DNA from: Spirochaetaceae bacterium
GTDB lineage: Bacteria > Spirochaetota > Spirochaetia > Treponematales > Rectinemataceae
Length of the DNA: 32,017 bases
Assembly: GCA_025358255.1 (NCBI GenBank)
Contig: JANYKC010000056.1
Coordinates: 1-32,017 of the forward strand
Direction of reading: 5' to 3'
Position 1 is the stretch's first letter. Each line of letters begins with the position of its first letter. Below are positions 7,408-15,343 of this stretch, one piece after another. The notes below the pieces were generated by a model that had not been told where the DNA came from, searched no databases, and saw nothing but the letters and a program-made list of their open reading frames with translations. The translations under genes and the position numbers were made by a program.

Positions 7408-9252
7408 GTGTCCGTGAACCCACAAAGGCTCGTTTCCTTCATCCGCTCCAGTCTGGCGGCCAGGCTTTTCCTCGTGGTGGCCGCCACAGTCGTCGTGCCG
7501 GCGGCCCTCCTCTTTGTCACCGCGCTGTCGCTCTTCGAGGGCGCGGTGAAGCAATCCATGGAAGCCGAACTCGGCAGCGCGCTCGACCGCAGCGAGCGCG
7601 ACCTCACCCAGTTCCTGGCCGACCTCGTCGCGGTGACGGGAGTCCTCGCGACCGACGAGGAGATGGCGAGGGCCCTGGTATCGGACGAGGCCGAATACAG
7701 GCGGGTGCGGGCCGTGGATCGCTCGGTGGACGTCGCCCTCGCCGCCATGCCTGGCCGCGATTCGATCCGTTTCACGATCCTGGGCTCAGGTCGCATCTAC
7801 ACCAGCTGGTCCCGGAATTTCCGCGACTACTCCTTCATTTCGGGCCTGCCGCTGCCCAGCCGGGCAGGCAAGGCAGGCGGACATCTCGTCTGGCAAGGGT
7901 TTGGTCCATCCTTCGTGACCGAGGAGGGGGAGCGTGAGCTTCTCGTCTCGGTGGCCAGGGCCATGTCTGCGCCATCGGCCGGGCCTCCCGGGATCGTGAT
8001 TGTGCAAGCCGAACGCGAGGCTTTCCGCAAGTACTTCCGGGAGCGCCGCGCGAGCGCGAGCATCTCGACCCTCCTGGTGGCCAATGGCCAGGTCCTTATG
8101 GACACGACCCAGGGTTCGGGGAACGGGGGCGCAGCCGGGGAGGATTCCGCCGGCCCGCTGGCCTTCGCCCGCGAGATCGCCGTGGCTGGCAAGGGCGACC
8201 GGCTTGCGCGCATCGGCACCCGTTTCGCGGCGGGGCGACGGCTCATGGGCCTGCCGCCCGAGCTTCTCGCCCAAGACTGGACCCTCCTGATCCTCTATGA
8301 TTACGGAGACCTGGGCCGGCGTTTCGCGCGACTGCGCGCCTTTTTCGTGCCTTCCTTCTCGATCCTCCTCCTCCTTGCCCTCGGGGCATCCTGGATCGCC
8401 TCGAGGCGGATCATCGGCCCCCTCCACCGGCTCTCGGCACGCATGGAATCCTGGTCTCCTGAAAAGCCGCTCGCCGACATCGGCGCGTGCATGCCCGGGC
8501 GCCTTGACGAGATTGGGGTCCTGGACCGCTCTTTCCGGAGGCTCGAAGGCAAGGTCCTCGAGCTCCTTTCAAGCCTTCAGCGCGAGCACGAAGTCAAGGA
8601 GCTCTACCGCTTCCGCGCCTTGAGCGCCCAGCTCAATCCGCATTTCCTCTTCAACAGCCTGAACTCGCTCCGCTGGATGGCCATCCTCCGGAAGGCGGAC
8701 AATATCGTCCAGGCCATCGACCACCTTTCGGTCATACTTTCCCACAGCATGGGGAAGGGAGGGGACCGTTCGACGCTTTGCGAGGAGGTCCGGAGCGTCG
8801 AGAGCTATCTAGCGATCCAGAATCTCCGCTATGGTGGGCGCTTCACGCTTGAGGCGAGCGTCCCCGACCGCCTCCTCGACATGAAGGTGCTTCGCTTCAT
8901 GCTGCAGCCCTTGGTCGAAAACTGCGTCCTCCACGGCTACTGCGGCGCTTCGGGAGCGGGACGCATCGAGATATCGGCCGTCCTCCATGGCGATTTCCTC
9001 GCGGTCGATGTCGCCGATCGTGGAAAGGGACTCCGCCCCGACGAGGCAACTTCCCTCGGCGACGGGCCTGCGATCGTCGATGATCCCTCACTTGAGCGCG
9101 AAGCCGGGAGCGGCCTGGGGCTTTCGAATGTCCGGGACATGCTCCGCATCGTGCACGGGACAGGGGCGACCCTGGAGCTTGTCGCGAGGCCAGGCGGCGG
9201 GAGCGTCGCCTGCATGAGGATCCCCATCAAGGAAGGGGAGGGCCTGTCATGA
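7408..9252 (+). CDS. YesM-type sensor histidine kinase (LytS/HPK7-like)
   Basis: A 614-residue membrane kinase starting at GTG 7408; no Shine-Dalgarno is present, and TATTGT at 7395-7400 lies seven bases upstream, suggesting a leaderless message. One transmembrane helix lies near residues 15-40 and a second near 310-330; the segment between is an extracytoplasmic sensor. A HAMP-like linker (RRIIGPLHRLSARMES) leads to the His_kinase signature AQLNPHFLFNSLNSLRW, with phospho-acceptor His412. The N box QPLVENCVLHG and G box GSGLGLSNVRDM follow. YesM proteins pair with AraC-type YesN regulators, as here: the next gene overlaps by four bases. The downstream sugar transporter suggests that the signal is a carbohydrate or its binding protein. 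Confidence 0.92.
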   Translation: MSVNPQRLVSFIRSSLAARLFLVVAATVVVPAALLFVTALSLFEGAVKQSMEAELGSALDRSERDLTQFLADLVAVTGVLATDEEMARALVSDEAEYRRVRAVDRSVDVALAAMPGRDSIRFTILGSGRIYTSWSRNFRDYSFISGLPLPSRAGKAGGHLVWQGFGPSFVTEEGERELLVSVARAMSAPSAGPPGIVIVQAEREAFRKYFRERRASASISTLLVANGQVLMDTTQGSGNGGAAGEDSAGPLAFAREIAVAGKGDRLARIGTRFAAGRRLMGLPPELLAQDWTLLILYDYGDLGRRFARLRAFFVPSFSILLLLALGASWIASRRIIGPLHRLSARMESWSPEKPLADIGACMPGRLDEIGVLDRSFRRLEGKVLELLSSLQREHEVKELYRFRALSAQLNPHFLFNSLNSLRWMAILRKADNIVQAIDHLSVILSHSMGKGGDRSTLCEEVRSVESYLAIQNLRYGGRFTLEASVPDRLLDMKVLRFMLQPLVENCVLHGYCGASGAGRIEISAVLHGDFLAVDVADRGKGLRPDEATSLGDGPAIVDDPSLEREAGSGLGLSNVRDMLRIVHGTGATLELVARPGGGSVACMRIPIKEGEGLS

Positions 9253-10820
9253 AACGAGTCCTTGTCGTGGACGACGAGCTCCTTGTGCGCATGGGCATAC
9301 GCTCAATGCTTGGCGAAGGCGATTCCGGCTACGAGGTGGCAGGCGAGGCCGCAGGGGGGCGCGAGGGCGCGGAGCTTATAGCCCGGCTCGCCCCTGACCT
9401 CCTCCTCACTGACCTTGTGATGGCTGAAGGCGGCGGCATCGAGCTCATCGAGGAGGCGCGAAGGACCTGCCCTGACCTCGGCATCGTGGTGCTATCCTGC
9501 CGCAACGAATTCGAGCATGTGCGCCAAGCCCTCCGCTCTGGCGCGGACGACTATGTCTTCAAGCCGACCCTCAAGACGACGGAGCTCATCGATGCCTTCG
9601 CGAGGGTCCTTGCCAAAAGGCCGGTCAGGCCAGCTGGTCCCGATGGCCTTGCGATGGGTGCCGGCCCGGGTTCAGGGGAGATCCTTGACGGGCTGCTTCT
9701 GGGCTTGCTCGGCGGATCGCCCCTTCCCGACCCGTTTACGGAGGGGCTTCCTGCCTCCTCCTACCGTCTCCTCTTCCTCGACTTTGGCCCGGAAGGCGAA
9801 TCGCGCTCTCCCCTTGCCGATCTCCTCCGCGAGATGCGCCGGGTCGAGGCCTGCATTGTGGCAGCGGCGGCAGACTCGGGAAAGGCCTTGGCTCTCCTGT
9901 GCGGCGAGGGGAGGGCCGGAGCCCTTCGGGTATTCTCCCTCGCGGAGGATTTCGGCGGCCGGTATCTGGGCCGCCTGCCCCACGGAGGCCTCTCGAGGAT
10001 GGGAATGAAGCCAGGGGAGCTTCCCGGCCTCCTGGCCGAGTCCATCGCTGCGGCAGACCGCGCCTACCGCAGCGGCCCGCCTCTGGCTTTCGCCGAGGAC
10101 TTCGATCCGGCCGCCACCCTGGCCGGGGTCTGCGGAGATCCTGACGAAGGCCAGTTTCGCCCCGAGCCTTACACGGCGGCGACTGTCGCCCTCCGCCGCG
10201 CGGTGGAAGCCCTCGATGCATCCTCGATGGAAACCGCCTTCAATTCTGTGCTGGACCGGCTCAAGGAGGCCTCGGACCTTGGGAGCGACGGCCTCCGCGC
10301 CCTCCTGGGCGAGGCTTCCATGCCGTTCAAGGAAAAGGCCCGGGCCCTGGGGCTCAAGCCGGACACCCTCCGCCTCGATCTCTCGCCCGAGCCCCTTCTT
10401 AGATCGGCCAGGAGCCTCGGGGAACTCAGGAAAGCCCTCCCCGGCTTCATCGCGGCATTTGTCGAAGCCGCCGTCGGCGCCGCAGGCATGAGGCGGGAGG
10501 TGGTCGAGACGACGCGCTGGGTCCTCTCGGACCTTGCAGTGGCTTTCAGGGTGGAGGAGGCGGCCTCGAGGGTGGGGATGAGTCCCAGCCATTTCGCCCA
10601 TGTCTTCAAGAAGGACACGGGGTATTCCTTCATCGATTTCGTGAACCAGGCCCGCATGGAGCGCGCGAGGGAACTCCTCCTGGGGACGGATCTCCTGGTC
10701 AGGCAGGTCGCGGACAAGGTCGGCATCGAAAGCCTCAACCACTTCGGGCAGCTTTTCAGGCGCTGCTTCGGGATCTCCCCGAACGAGCTCAAGAAAAAGG
10801 GGCGCGGGATCGAGACATGA
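9249..10820 (+). CDS. YesN-type response regulator, receiver + AraC HTH
   Basis: A 523-residue protein whose ATG overlaps the kinase stop (ATGA), so the two are translationally coupled. The receiver domain occupies residues 1-120, with acidic pair Asp8/Asp9, phospho-acceptor Asp55 (LLLTDLVM), Ser83 and Lys105 (YVFKPTL). The middle (about 130-400) is a divergent helical region common in YesN proteins. The C-terminal 100 residues form an AraC-type double HTH: VEEAASRVGMSPSHFAHVFK, then LVRQVADKVGIESLNHFGQL and GISPNEL. It should activate the ABC transporter operon that starts 130 bases downstream, where a repeated 11-mer could be its binding site (inference). Confidence 0.93.
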   Translation: MKRVLVVDDELLVRMGIRSMLGEGDSGYEVAGEAAGGREGAELIARLAPDLLLTDLVMAEGGGIELIEEARRTCPDLGIVVLSCRNEFEHVRQALRSGADDYVFKPTLKTTELIDAFARVLAKRPVRPAGPDGLAMGAGPGSGEILDGLLLGLLGGSPLPDPFTEGLPASSYRLLFLDFGPEGESRSPLADLLREMRRVEACIVAAAADSGKALALLCGEGRAGALRVFSLAEDFGGRYLGRLPHGGLSRMGMKPGELPGLLAESIAAADRAYRSGPPLAFAEDFDPAATLAGVCGDPDEGQFRPEPYTAATVALRRAVEALDASSMETAFNSVLDRLKEASDLGSDGLRALLGEASMPFKEKARALGLKPDTLRLDLSPEPLLRSARSLGELRKALPGFIAAFVEAAVGAAGMRREVVETTRWVLSDLAVAFRVEEAASRVGMSPSHFAHVFKKDTGYSFIDFVNQARMERARELLLGTDLLVRQVADKVGIESLNHFGQLFRRCFGISPNELKKKGRGIET

Positions 10821-10882
10821 ATGCGCAGGATCGCGTGTTCCGGCGCCTTCCTTGATGACAGCTTCCCTCGGTGAATGCGCAG
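10818..10882 (+). repeat. Direct repeat TGAATGCGCAG upstream of the sugar transporter operon
   Basis: The same 11 bases occur at 10818-10828 and 10872-10882, 54 bases apart (about five helical turns), in the gap before the binding-protein gene. AraC-type regulators often bind spaced direct repeats, so these are candidate sites for the YesN-like regulator. No clear -10/-35 pair was found here. Confidence 0.3.
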
Positions 10883-10949
10883 CTTTCGGCATTTCCCTAT
10901 CCGCGAATCGGGTTGATCGTGGAGGAACACCATTCCCCGGAGGTAGTCC

Positions 10950-12245
10950 ATGAGGAAATCAGCCCTGTCTTTCCTGGCCTTGTCCCTGGCCTTTTCGATC
11001 CTTCCCCTCGCCGCCGCTCCCATCCGTCTCCTCATGTGGGGAGGCGTCCCGCCCGAGTCCGGTCCCCAACTCGTCTGCGACGCCTTCAACAAGGAATTCG
11101 CCTCCAAGGGCATCAGCATCGAATACGAGCGCTTTGTCAACGACGACCAGGGCAACATGAAACTCGAGACCAACCTCCTCGCCGGCGGTGACATAGACAT
11201 CTACATCACCTACACGATGGACCGCCTGCGGAAGCGGTCGACGGGCAACATGGCCCTCAACCTCGAGCCCTTCATGAAGAAGACAGGCTTCAACCTCGAC
11301 ACGGCGATCGGAGCGGAGGGAGCCATGATCTCCCGCATCGATGGCACGACCTATGGGGTCGCCTCGAAGACCTACAACAACGGCTTCTGGGTGAACAAGA
11401 ACATGTTCGACGCCGCGGGCATCCCGGTCCCCAAGTCCTGGACCCTTGACGAGTTCAAGGCGATCACCCGGAAGCTCACCAAGGGCTCGGGCGACTCCAA
11501 GGTCTACGGCGCCTTCCTCCAGACCAATTCCTACAAGACCCTCGCGGCGGAGTTCGCCGGCGTCAACCTCGGCGGCAACGCCGTGTATTCGAAGGACCAC
11601 AAGTCCACCGCCATCGACAATCCTGTCTTCGAGAAGGCCCTCGGCACCATCGTCGAGCTCATGAACGACGGGTCCATCCCGAGCCATGCCGATTCCCTTT
11701 CCCAGAAGCTCCAGGGCGCGGCCCTCTTCACGAGCGGGAAGGTGGCCATGGTCTTTGGCAGCTGGCTCTACCGTGACATCAAGAACGTGGCGAGCTACCC
11801 GCACGACTTCGTCGCCGCCTACGTCCCCCTTCCCTCCGACAACAGCAAGGCCTACTACATGAACGGCGGGCCCGGAGACCAGGTCTGCATCAATCCCAAG
11901 TCCAAGAACGTCGAGGCGGCCTGGACCTTCGTGAAGTGGTACGTCGAGGGCGGGATCATCCCCATGGCCCCCTTCGGGCGCTTCCCCCTGTACACCAAGG
12001 TCGACATGGCCAAGCTCGAGGCGACCGCCCTCGCCGGCGTCGAGAGGTACTTCGACCGCGCGTCCACCGTGAATGGCTTCCTCACGCCGGCCAAGACCTT
12101 CCAGGTCGAGACCTTCGCCGATCCCCAGGTCCAGGCGGTCCTCGCCGAGGAGTTCGAGCTGGCGATGCTCGGCAGCAAGGCCGTGAAGCAGGCCCTTGCC
12201 GACGCCAAGAGGCGTTCCGACCCGATCCTCGCCGCAAAGCCCTGA
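10950..12245 (+). CDS. ABC transporter sugar-binding protein (family 1 solute-binding)
   Basis: A 431-residue protein starting at ATG 10950 with GGAGGT at 10939-10944. A signal peptide (MRKSALSFLALSLAFSILPL, cleavage after AAA) precedes the mature protein; there is no lipobox cysteine, so it is periplasmic rather than a lipoprotein. Family features are IRLLMWGG near the mature N-terminus, LAGGDIDIYITYT, a YGVASKTYNNGFWVNKNMFD segment (the usual place where the family reads YNKDLF), AGIPVPKSWTLDEFKAI, and FTSGKVAMVFGSW (the usual GKAAM motif). It delivers a sugar or oligosaccharide to the two permeases downstream. Substrate not deducible; context suggests a glycoside. A stem-loop follows the gene. 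Confidence 0.92.
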   Translation: MRKSALSFLALSLAFSILPLAAAPIRLLMWGGVPPESGPQLVCDAFNKEFASKGISIEYERFVNDDQGNMKLETNLLAGGDIDIYITYTMDRLRKRSTGNMALNLEPFMKKTGFNLDTAIGAEGAMISRIDGTTYGVASKTYNNGFWVNKNMFDAAGIPVPKSWTLDEFKAITRKLTKGSGDSKVYGAFLQTNSYKTLAAEFAGVNLGGNAVYSKDHKSTAIDNPVFEKALGTIVELMNDGSIPSHADSLSQKLQGAALFTSGKVAMVFGSWLYRDIKNVASYPHDFVAAYVPLPSDNSKAYYMNGGPGDQVCINPKSKNVEAAWTFVKWYVEGGIIPMAPFGRFPLYTKVDMAKLEATALAGVERYFDRASTVNGFLTPAKTFQVETFADPQVQAVLAEEFELAMLGSKAVKQALADAKRRSDPILAAKP

Positions 12246-12269
12246 CCCCGACCCCATTCGCCTGATCGT

Positions 12270-12296
12270 GGCGGACAGGTGCCGCGCCTGTCCGCC
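12270..12296 (+). promoter_or_regulatory. Intercistronic stem-loop after the binding-protein gene
   Basis: Perfect 10-bp inverted repeat GGCGGACAGG / CCTGTCCGCC with a 7-base loop and no T-run. In this position such hairpins usually protect the upstream message from 3' decay and limit read-through, so binding protein is made in excess over permeases. Confidence 0.6.
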
Positions 12297-12386
12297 TTCA
12301 GTCCGGACCCCACCATGGCGCAGGGGAAGGCGCGCGGTGGCGGACGCCAAAGATGCCTGCAACCTTAAGCCAATTGCGAGGACCTC

Positions 12387-13283
12387 ATGGAAGCAACTGT
12401 ACCTAGGCGGAAATCGCCCCGTGACGACTCGGTGGCCGGCTACGCCTTCATAGCGCCCAACCTCCTCATCTTCGCCGCCTTCACTCTCCTGCCCTTCGTC
12501 TTCACGGTCGCCACGAGCTTTACCGACTGGGACTACACGCAGGGCTTCGGGGCCATCCGCTTCAACGGGGGCCACAACTACCTGGAGATCTGGAAGGACA
12601 AATGGTTCCTCGATTCCCTCAAGAACACCGTCTTCTATGTCGCGGGCACAGTACCGGTCACGATCGGCATCGCGGTGGTCCTCGCCACGGTCATCGATAG
12701 GGCGGTCGCCGGCAAGGACCTCGCCAAGCTCCTTCTCTTCATCCCCTACATCTCCAACATCGTCGCGGTGTCCATAGTCTGGACCGTCCTCCTTGCTCCC
12801 TCCGGCCCCTTGGCCAAGGCCGCCCTTGCCGTGGGCTTCAGGATGCCCGTTTGGCTCGCCGATCCGCATTGGGTGATGACGGCCATCGTCGCCATGTCAG
12901 TCTGGCTCGGCGTGGGCTACGCCGTGATGATCTACTCGGCGGCCCTCGGGGGCATCCCCGAGGAGCTCTATGAGTCGGGCGACATCGACGGCGCGGGACC
13001 CTTCCAGAAATTCTTTTGCATCACCCTCCCCATGCTCTCCCACACGACCTTCTTCCTCACGGTCACCCTCATCGTCGCGGGCTTCAAGGTCTTTGGGCAG
13101 ATCTTCACCATGACCCAGGGAGGCCCGGCCTCCTCATCCCACGTGCTGGTCTACTACATCTACACCGCCGCCTTCCGGTTCTTCCGGATGGGTTACGCCT
13201 CGACGATCTCCGTCGTGCTCTTCGCTTTCCTCCTGGGGGTGACGGTGCTGCAGTGGCGCGGACAGCGGAAGCGGGAGGACTGA
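12387..13283 (+). CDS. Sugar ABC transporter permease (MalF/UgpA-type)
   Basis: A 298-residue inner-membrane protein with six predicted helices: GYAFIAPNLLIFAAFTLLPF, NTVFYVAGTVPVTIGIAVVL, LLLFIPYISNIVAVSIVWTV and others. The cytoplasmic EAA loop that docks the ATPase is present (EELYESGDIDGAGPFQKFFC followed by ITLPML). ATG 12387 lies in a weak context with no good Shine-Dalgarno. Its stop is one base from the next permease start. No ATP-binding subunit is encoded in the window, so this system must use one from elsewhere, as is usual for family-1 sugar importers that share an MsmK/UgpC-type ATPase. Confidence 0.92.
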   Translation: MEATVPRRKSPRDDSVAGYAFIAPNLLIFAAFTLLPFVFTVATSFTDWDYTQGFGAIRFNGGHNYLEIWKDKWFLDSLKNTVFYVAGTVPVTIGIAVVLATVIDRAVAGKDLAKLLLFIPYISNIVAVSIVWTVLLAPSGPLAKAALAVGFRMPVWLADPHWVMTAIVAMSVWLGVGYAVMIYSAALGGIPEELYESGDIDGAGPFQKFFCITLPMLSHTTFFLTVTLIVAGFKVFGQIFTMTQGGPASSSHVLVYYIYTAAFRFFRMGYASTISVVLFAFLLGVTVLQWRGQRKRED

Positions 13284-13284
13284 C

Positions 13285-14151
13285 ATGGGAACGACAGCCA
13301 GGAAAGGAAAGGCAGGCCTCATCCTTCGTATCCTCGCGACAACCGCGGTTTTCGCCATCGCCCTGACCTTTGTCGCCCCACTCGTCTGGATGGTCTCCGC
13401 GTCCTTCAAGCTCCCCGGGGACATCTTCGAGTTCCCGGTGCGCTGGATCCCCAAGACCTTCCGCTGGCAGAACTACGGCATCGTGTGGAACTTCCTCCCC
13501 GAGGCACCGCGCGACTATCGCTTCGCCCTGGCCTATTTCAACTCGGCCAAGGTCACGGCCATCAACGTCTTCGGGTCCGTCCTCACGAGCTGCCTCGCGG
13601 GCTATGCCTTCGCGAAGCTCCGCTTCAAGGGGCGCGACTTCCTCTTCCTCCTCTACCTTTCCGCCATGATGATCCCGCAGGAAGTCGTGCTGATTCCCAA
13701 GTTCATCCTTTTCGACCGCCTCGGCCTCATCGGCACGCATTGGCCGATCATCCTTCCCTACCTCGTCACGCCCACGGGCACCTTCCTCATGAGGCAGTAT
13801 TTCCTGCAGATACCGGATTCCCTCCGGGAGTCGGCGAAGATGGACGGGGCGAGGGAGTTCACCATCTGGCGGAAGATCATGCTTCCCCTGGCCATGCCAG
13901 CCGTCGCCTCCCTCGGCGTCCTTACCTTCATGTGGAACTGGAACAACTTCCTCGAGCCACTCGTCTTCCTCACCCGCTCAAGGACCTATACCATACCGGT
14001 CGCCCTTGCGGGCTTCATCGACGAGAACCTCTCGGACTACTCGATCATCATGGCGGCCTCCGTCTCCGCCTTGTTGCCCATGGTCCTCGTCTTCCTTGCA
14101 GGACAGAAGTACTTCATCAAGGGTCTCACAGCCGGGGCCGTGAAGGGATGA
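13285..14151 (+). CDS. Sugar ABC transporter permease (MalG/UgpE-type)
   Basis: A 288-residue inner-membrane partner of the preceding permease, its start one base after that stop. The first helix (VFAIALTFVAPLVWMVSASF) with the following GDIFEFP and RWQNYGIVW is typical of the MalG side. The EAA loop reads DSLRESAKMDGAREFTIWRK followed by IMLPLAMPA. MWNWNNFLEPLVFL and GAVKG at the C-terminus are family hallmarks. The two permeases form the heterodimeric pore. A small hairpin and a 76-base gap separate it from the catabolic genes. Confidence 0.93.
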   Translation: MGTTARKGKAGLILRILATTAVFAIALTFVAPLVWMVSASFKLPGDIFEFPVRWIPKTFRWQNYGIVWNFLPEAPRDYRFALAYFNSAKVTAINVFGSVLTSCLAGYAFAKLRFKGRDFLFLLYLSAMMIPQEVVLIPKFILFDRLGLIGTHWPIILPYLVTPTGTFLMRQYFLQIPDSLRESAKMDGAREFTIWRKIMLPLAMPAVASLGVLTFMWNWNNFLEPLVFLTRSRTYTIPVALAGFIDENLSDYSIIMAASVSALLPMVLVFLAGQKYFIKGLTAGAVKG

Positions 14152-14162
14152 GAACCCGGCGC

Positions 14163-14179
14163 CGGGGCCGACAGCCCCG
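14163..14179 (+). promoter_or_regulatory. Small intercistronic hairpin
   Basis: CGGGGC (14163-14168) pairs with GCCCCG (14174-14179) across a 5-base loop, between the second permease and the first UroD-like gene. It has no T-run and probably marks an mRNA processing or stability point. Confidence 0.35.
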
Positions 14180-14227
14180 CGGGGAACCGGCTCGCGCACA
14201 CATCGACCCTATTGGAGGAACATCGCC

Positions 14228-15343
14228 ATGAACAGCAGCCTGCCACCTGATGCCTGGTCCCTGGACCTCCGGCACAAGCCCGATTTCCTCGAGGCGATGG
14301 ACCGCGTCTATGCCTGGTACGAAGGCGCCATGATCGACCGCGTGCCGGTCCGCTTCACGCCCCACAACCTCCTCAAGCCACGCGGGGCTGGCAGGACGGA
14401 CCGCGCGGCCCTCAAGGCCAGGTGGCTCGACACAGGAGCGGTGCTCGATGCCTTCGTCGAGGGGCTCGCGCGCCAGTCCTTCCTGGGGGAGACCTTCCCC
14501 CTCTACTATCCCAACCTTGGTCCCAACGCCTATGCGGCATTCTACGGCTCCCGCCTTGAGTTCGGGGAGGAGACCTCCTGGGCCGAACCGGCCATCGCCG
14601 GCTGGCGGGACATCGGGGGCATCGCCTTCTCCCGGAACGGATATTACGCGAAGATCCTCGAGCTGACCCGGGAAGCCCTTGACCGCTGTCCCGGTTCCTT
14701 CATGGTCGGCTACACGGACCTCCATCCCGGAATGGACTGCCTCGCGGCCTGGCGGGACACGCAGGCCCTCCTCATGGACCTCTATGACGAGCCCGAGCTC
14801 GTCAAGGCCGCCTCCCTCCTCGCCGAGGCGGATTTCCATCGCATTTATGATGAATATGACCGCATCCTCAAGGCGGAGAGCCAGCTTTCGGCCACCTGGA
14901 TGGGCATCCCCTCCTTCGGGAAGATGCACATCCCGAGCTGCGACTTCGCGGCCATGATCTCGGGGGAGCAGTTCGAGGAGTTCTGCCTTCCCCTCATCCG
15001 CGGCGAGGTGCGGGGCATGACCCACAACATCTTCCACATCGACGGGCCTGGCGTGGCCCGCCACCTGGACATCCTCCTCGGCCTCGAGGAGATACAGGCT
15101 TTCCAGTGGGTCCAGGGCGTCAACGACGAGAAGCCCATTGCCCGGTGGATCCCCCTCGTGCGGAAGCTGCGGGAACACGGCAAGTCCGTCGTCCTCAACG
15201 TCGAGGCGGCCGAGATACCCCTCCTCATGGAGGAGCTCGAGCCCGAGGGCATATTCCTTTGCACCGCCGCGGGATCGGAGGCGGAGCAGCGCGGCATCCT
15301 GGATCTCCTGTCCCGCTGGAGCAGGAAGGGGGTGGCCGCATGA
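14228..15343 (+). CDS. Uroporphyrinogen-decarboxylase-like (UroD/MtaA superfamily) protein A
   Basis: A 371-residue soluble protein; TTGGAGGAA at 14213-14221 supports ATG 14228. The TIM-barrel pattern of the UroD/MtaA/MetE-like superfamily is recognisable: DRVPVRFTPHN near the N-terminus, FMVGYTDLHPG, HNIFHIDGPGVARHLDILLG and IFLCTAAGSEAEQRGILDLL at the end. In corrinoid methyltransferases of the MtaA type zinc is bound by a His-x-Cys motif and a later Cys. Here the first motif reads HID, so the first Cys is replaced by Asp, whereas a late Cys (FLCTA) remains. It is therefore not expected to be a haem enzyme, and its reaction is unknown. Such proteins often accompany sugar ABC transporters. 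It overlaps the next gene by four bases. Confidence 0.75.
   Translation: MNSSLPPDAWSLDLRHKPDFLEAMDRVYAWYEGAMIDRVPVRFTPHNLLKPRGAGRTDRAALKARWLDTGAVLDAFVEGLARQSFLGETFPLYYPNLGPNAYAAFYGSRLEFGEETSWAEPAIAGWRDIGGIAFSRNGYYAKILELTREALDRCPGSFMVGYTDLHPGMDCLAAWRDTQALLMDLYDEPELVKAASLLAEADFHRIYDEYDRILKAESQLSATWMGIPSFGKMHIPSCDFAAMISGEQFEEFCLPLIRGEVRGMTHNIFHIDGPGVARHLDILLGLEEIQAFQWVQGVNDEKPIARWIPLVRKLREHGKSVVLNVEAAEIPLLMEELEPEGIFLCTAAGSEAEQRGILDLLSRWSRKGVAA

Noticed and set aside
12241..12400. Considered a CRISPR-like or REP array from the hairpin and a second GTGGCGGAC nearby
   Set aside because: Only one dyad and one short partial match; no regular repeat-spacer pattern anywhere in the window.
10959..12869. 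636-codon open frame opposite the sugar-binding protein and permease
   Set aside because: Shadow of GC-rich coding on the other strand; composition is Gly/Asp/Glu/Val-rich with no domain, and the plus-strand genes are unambiguous.
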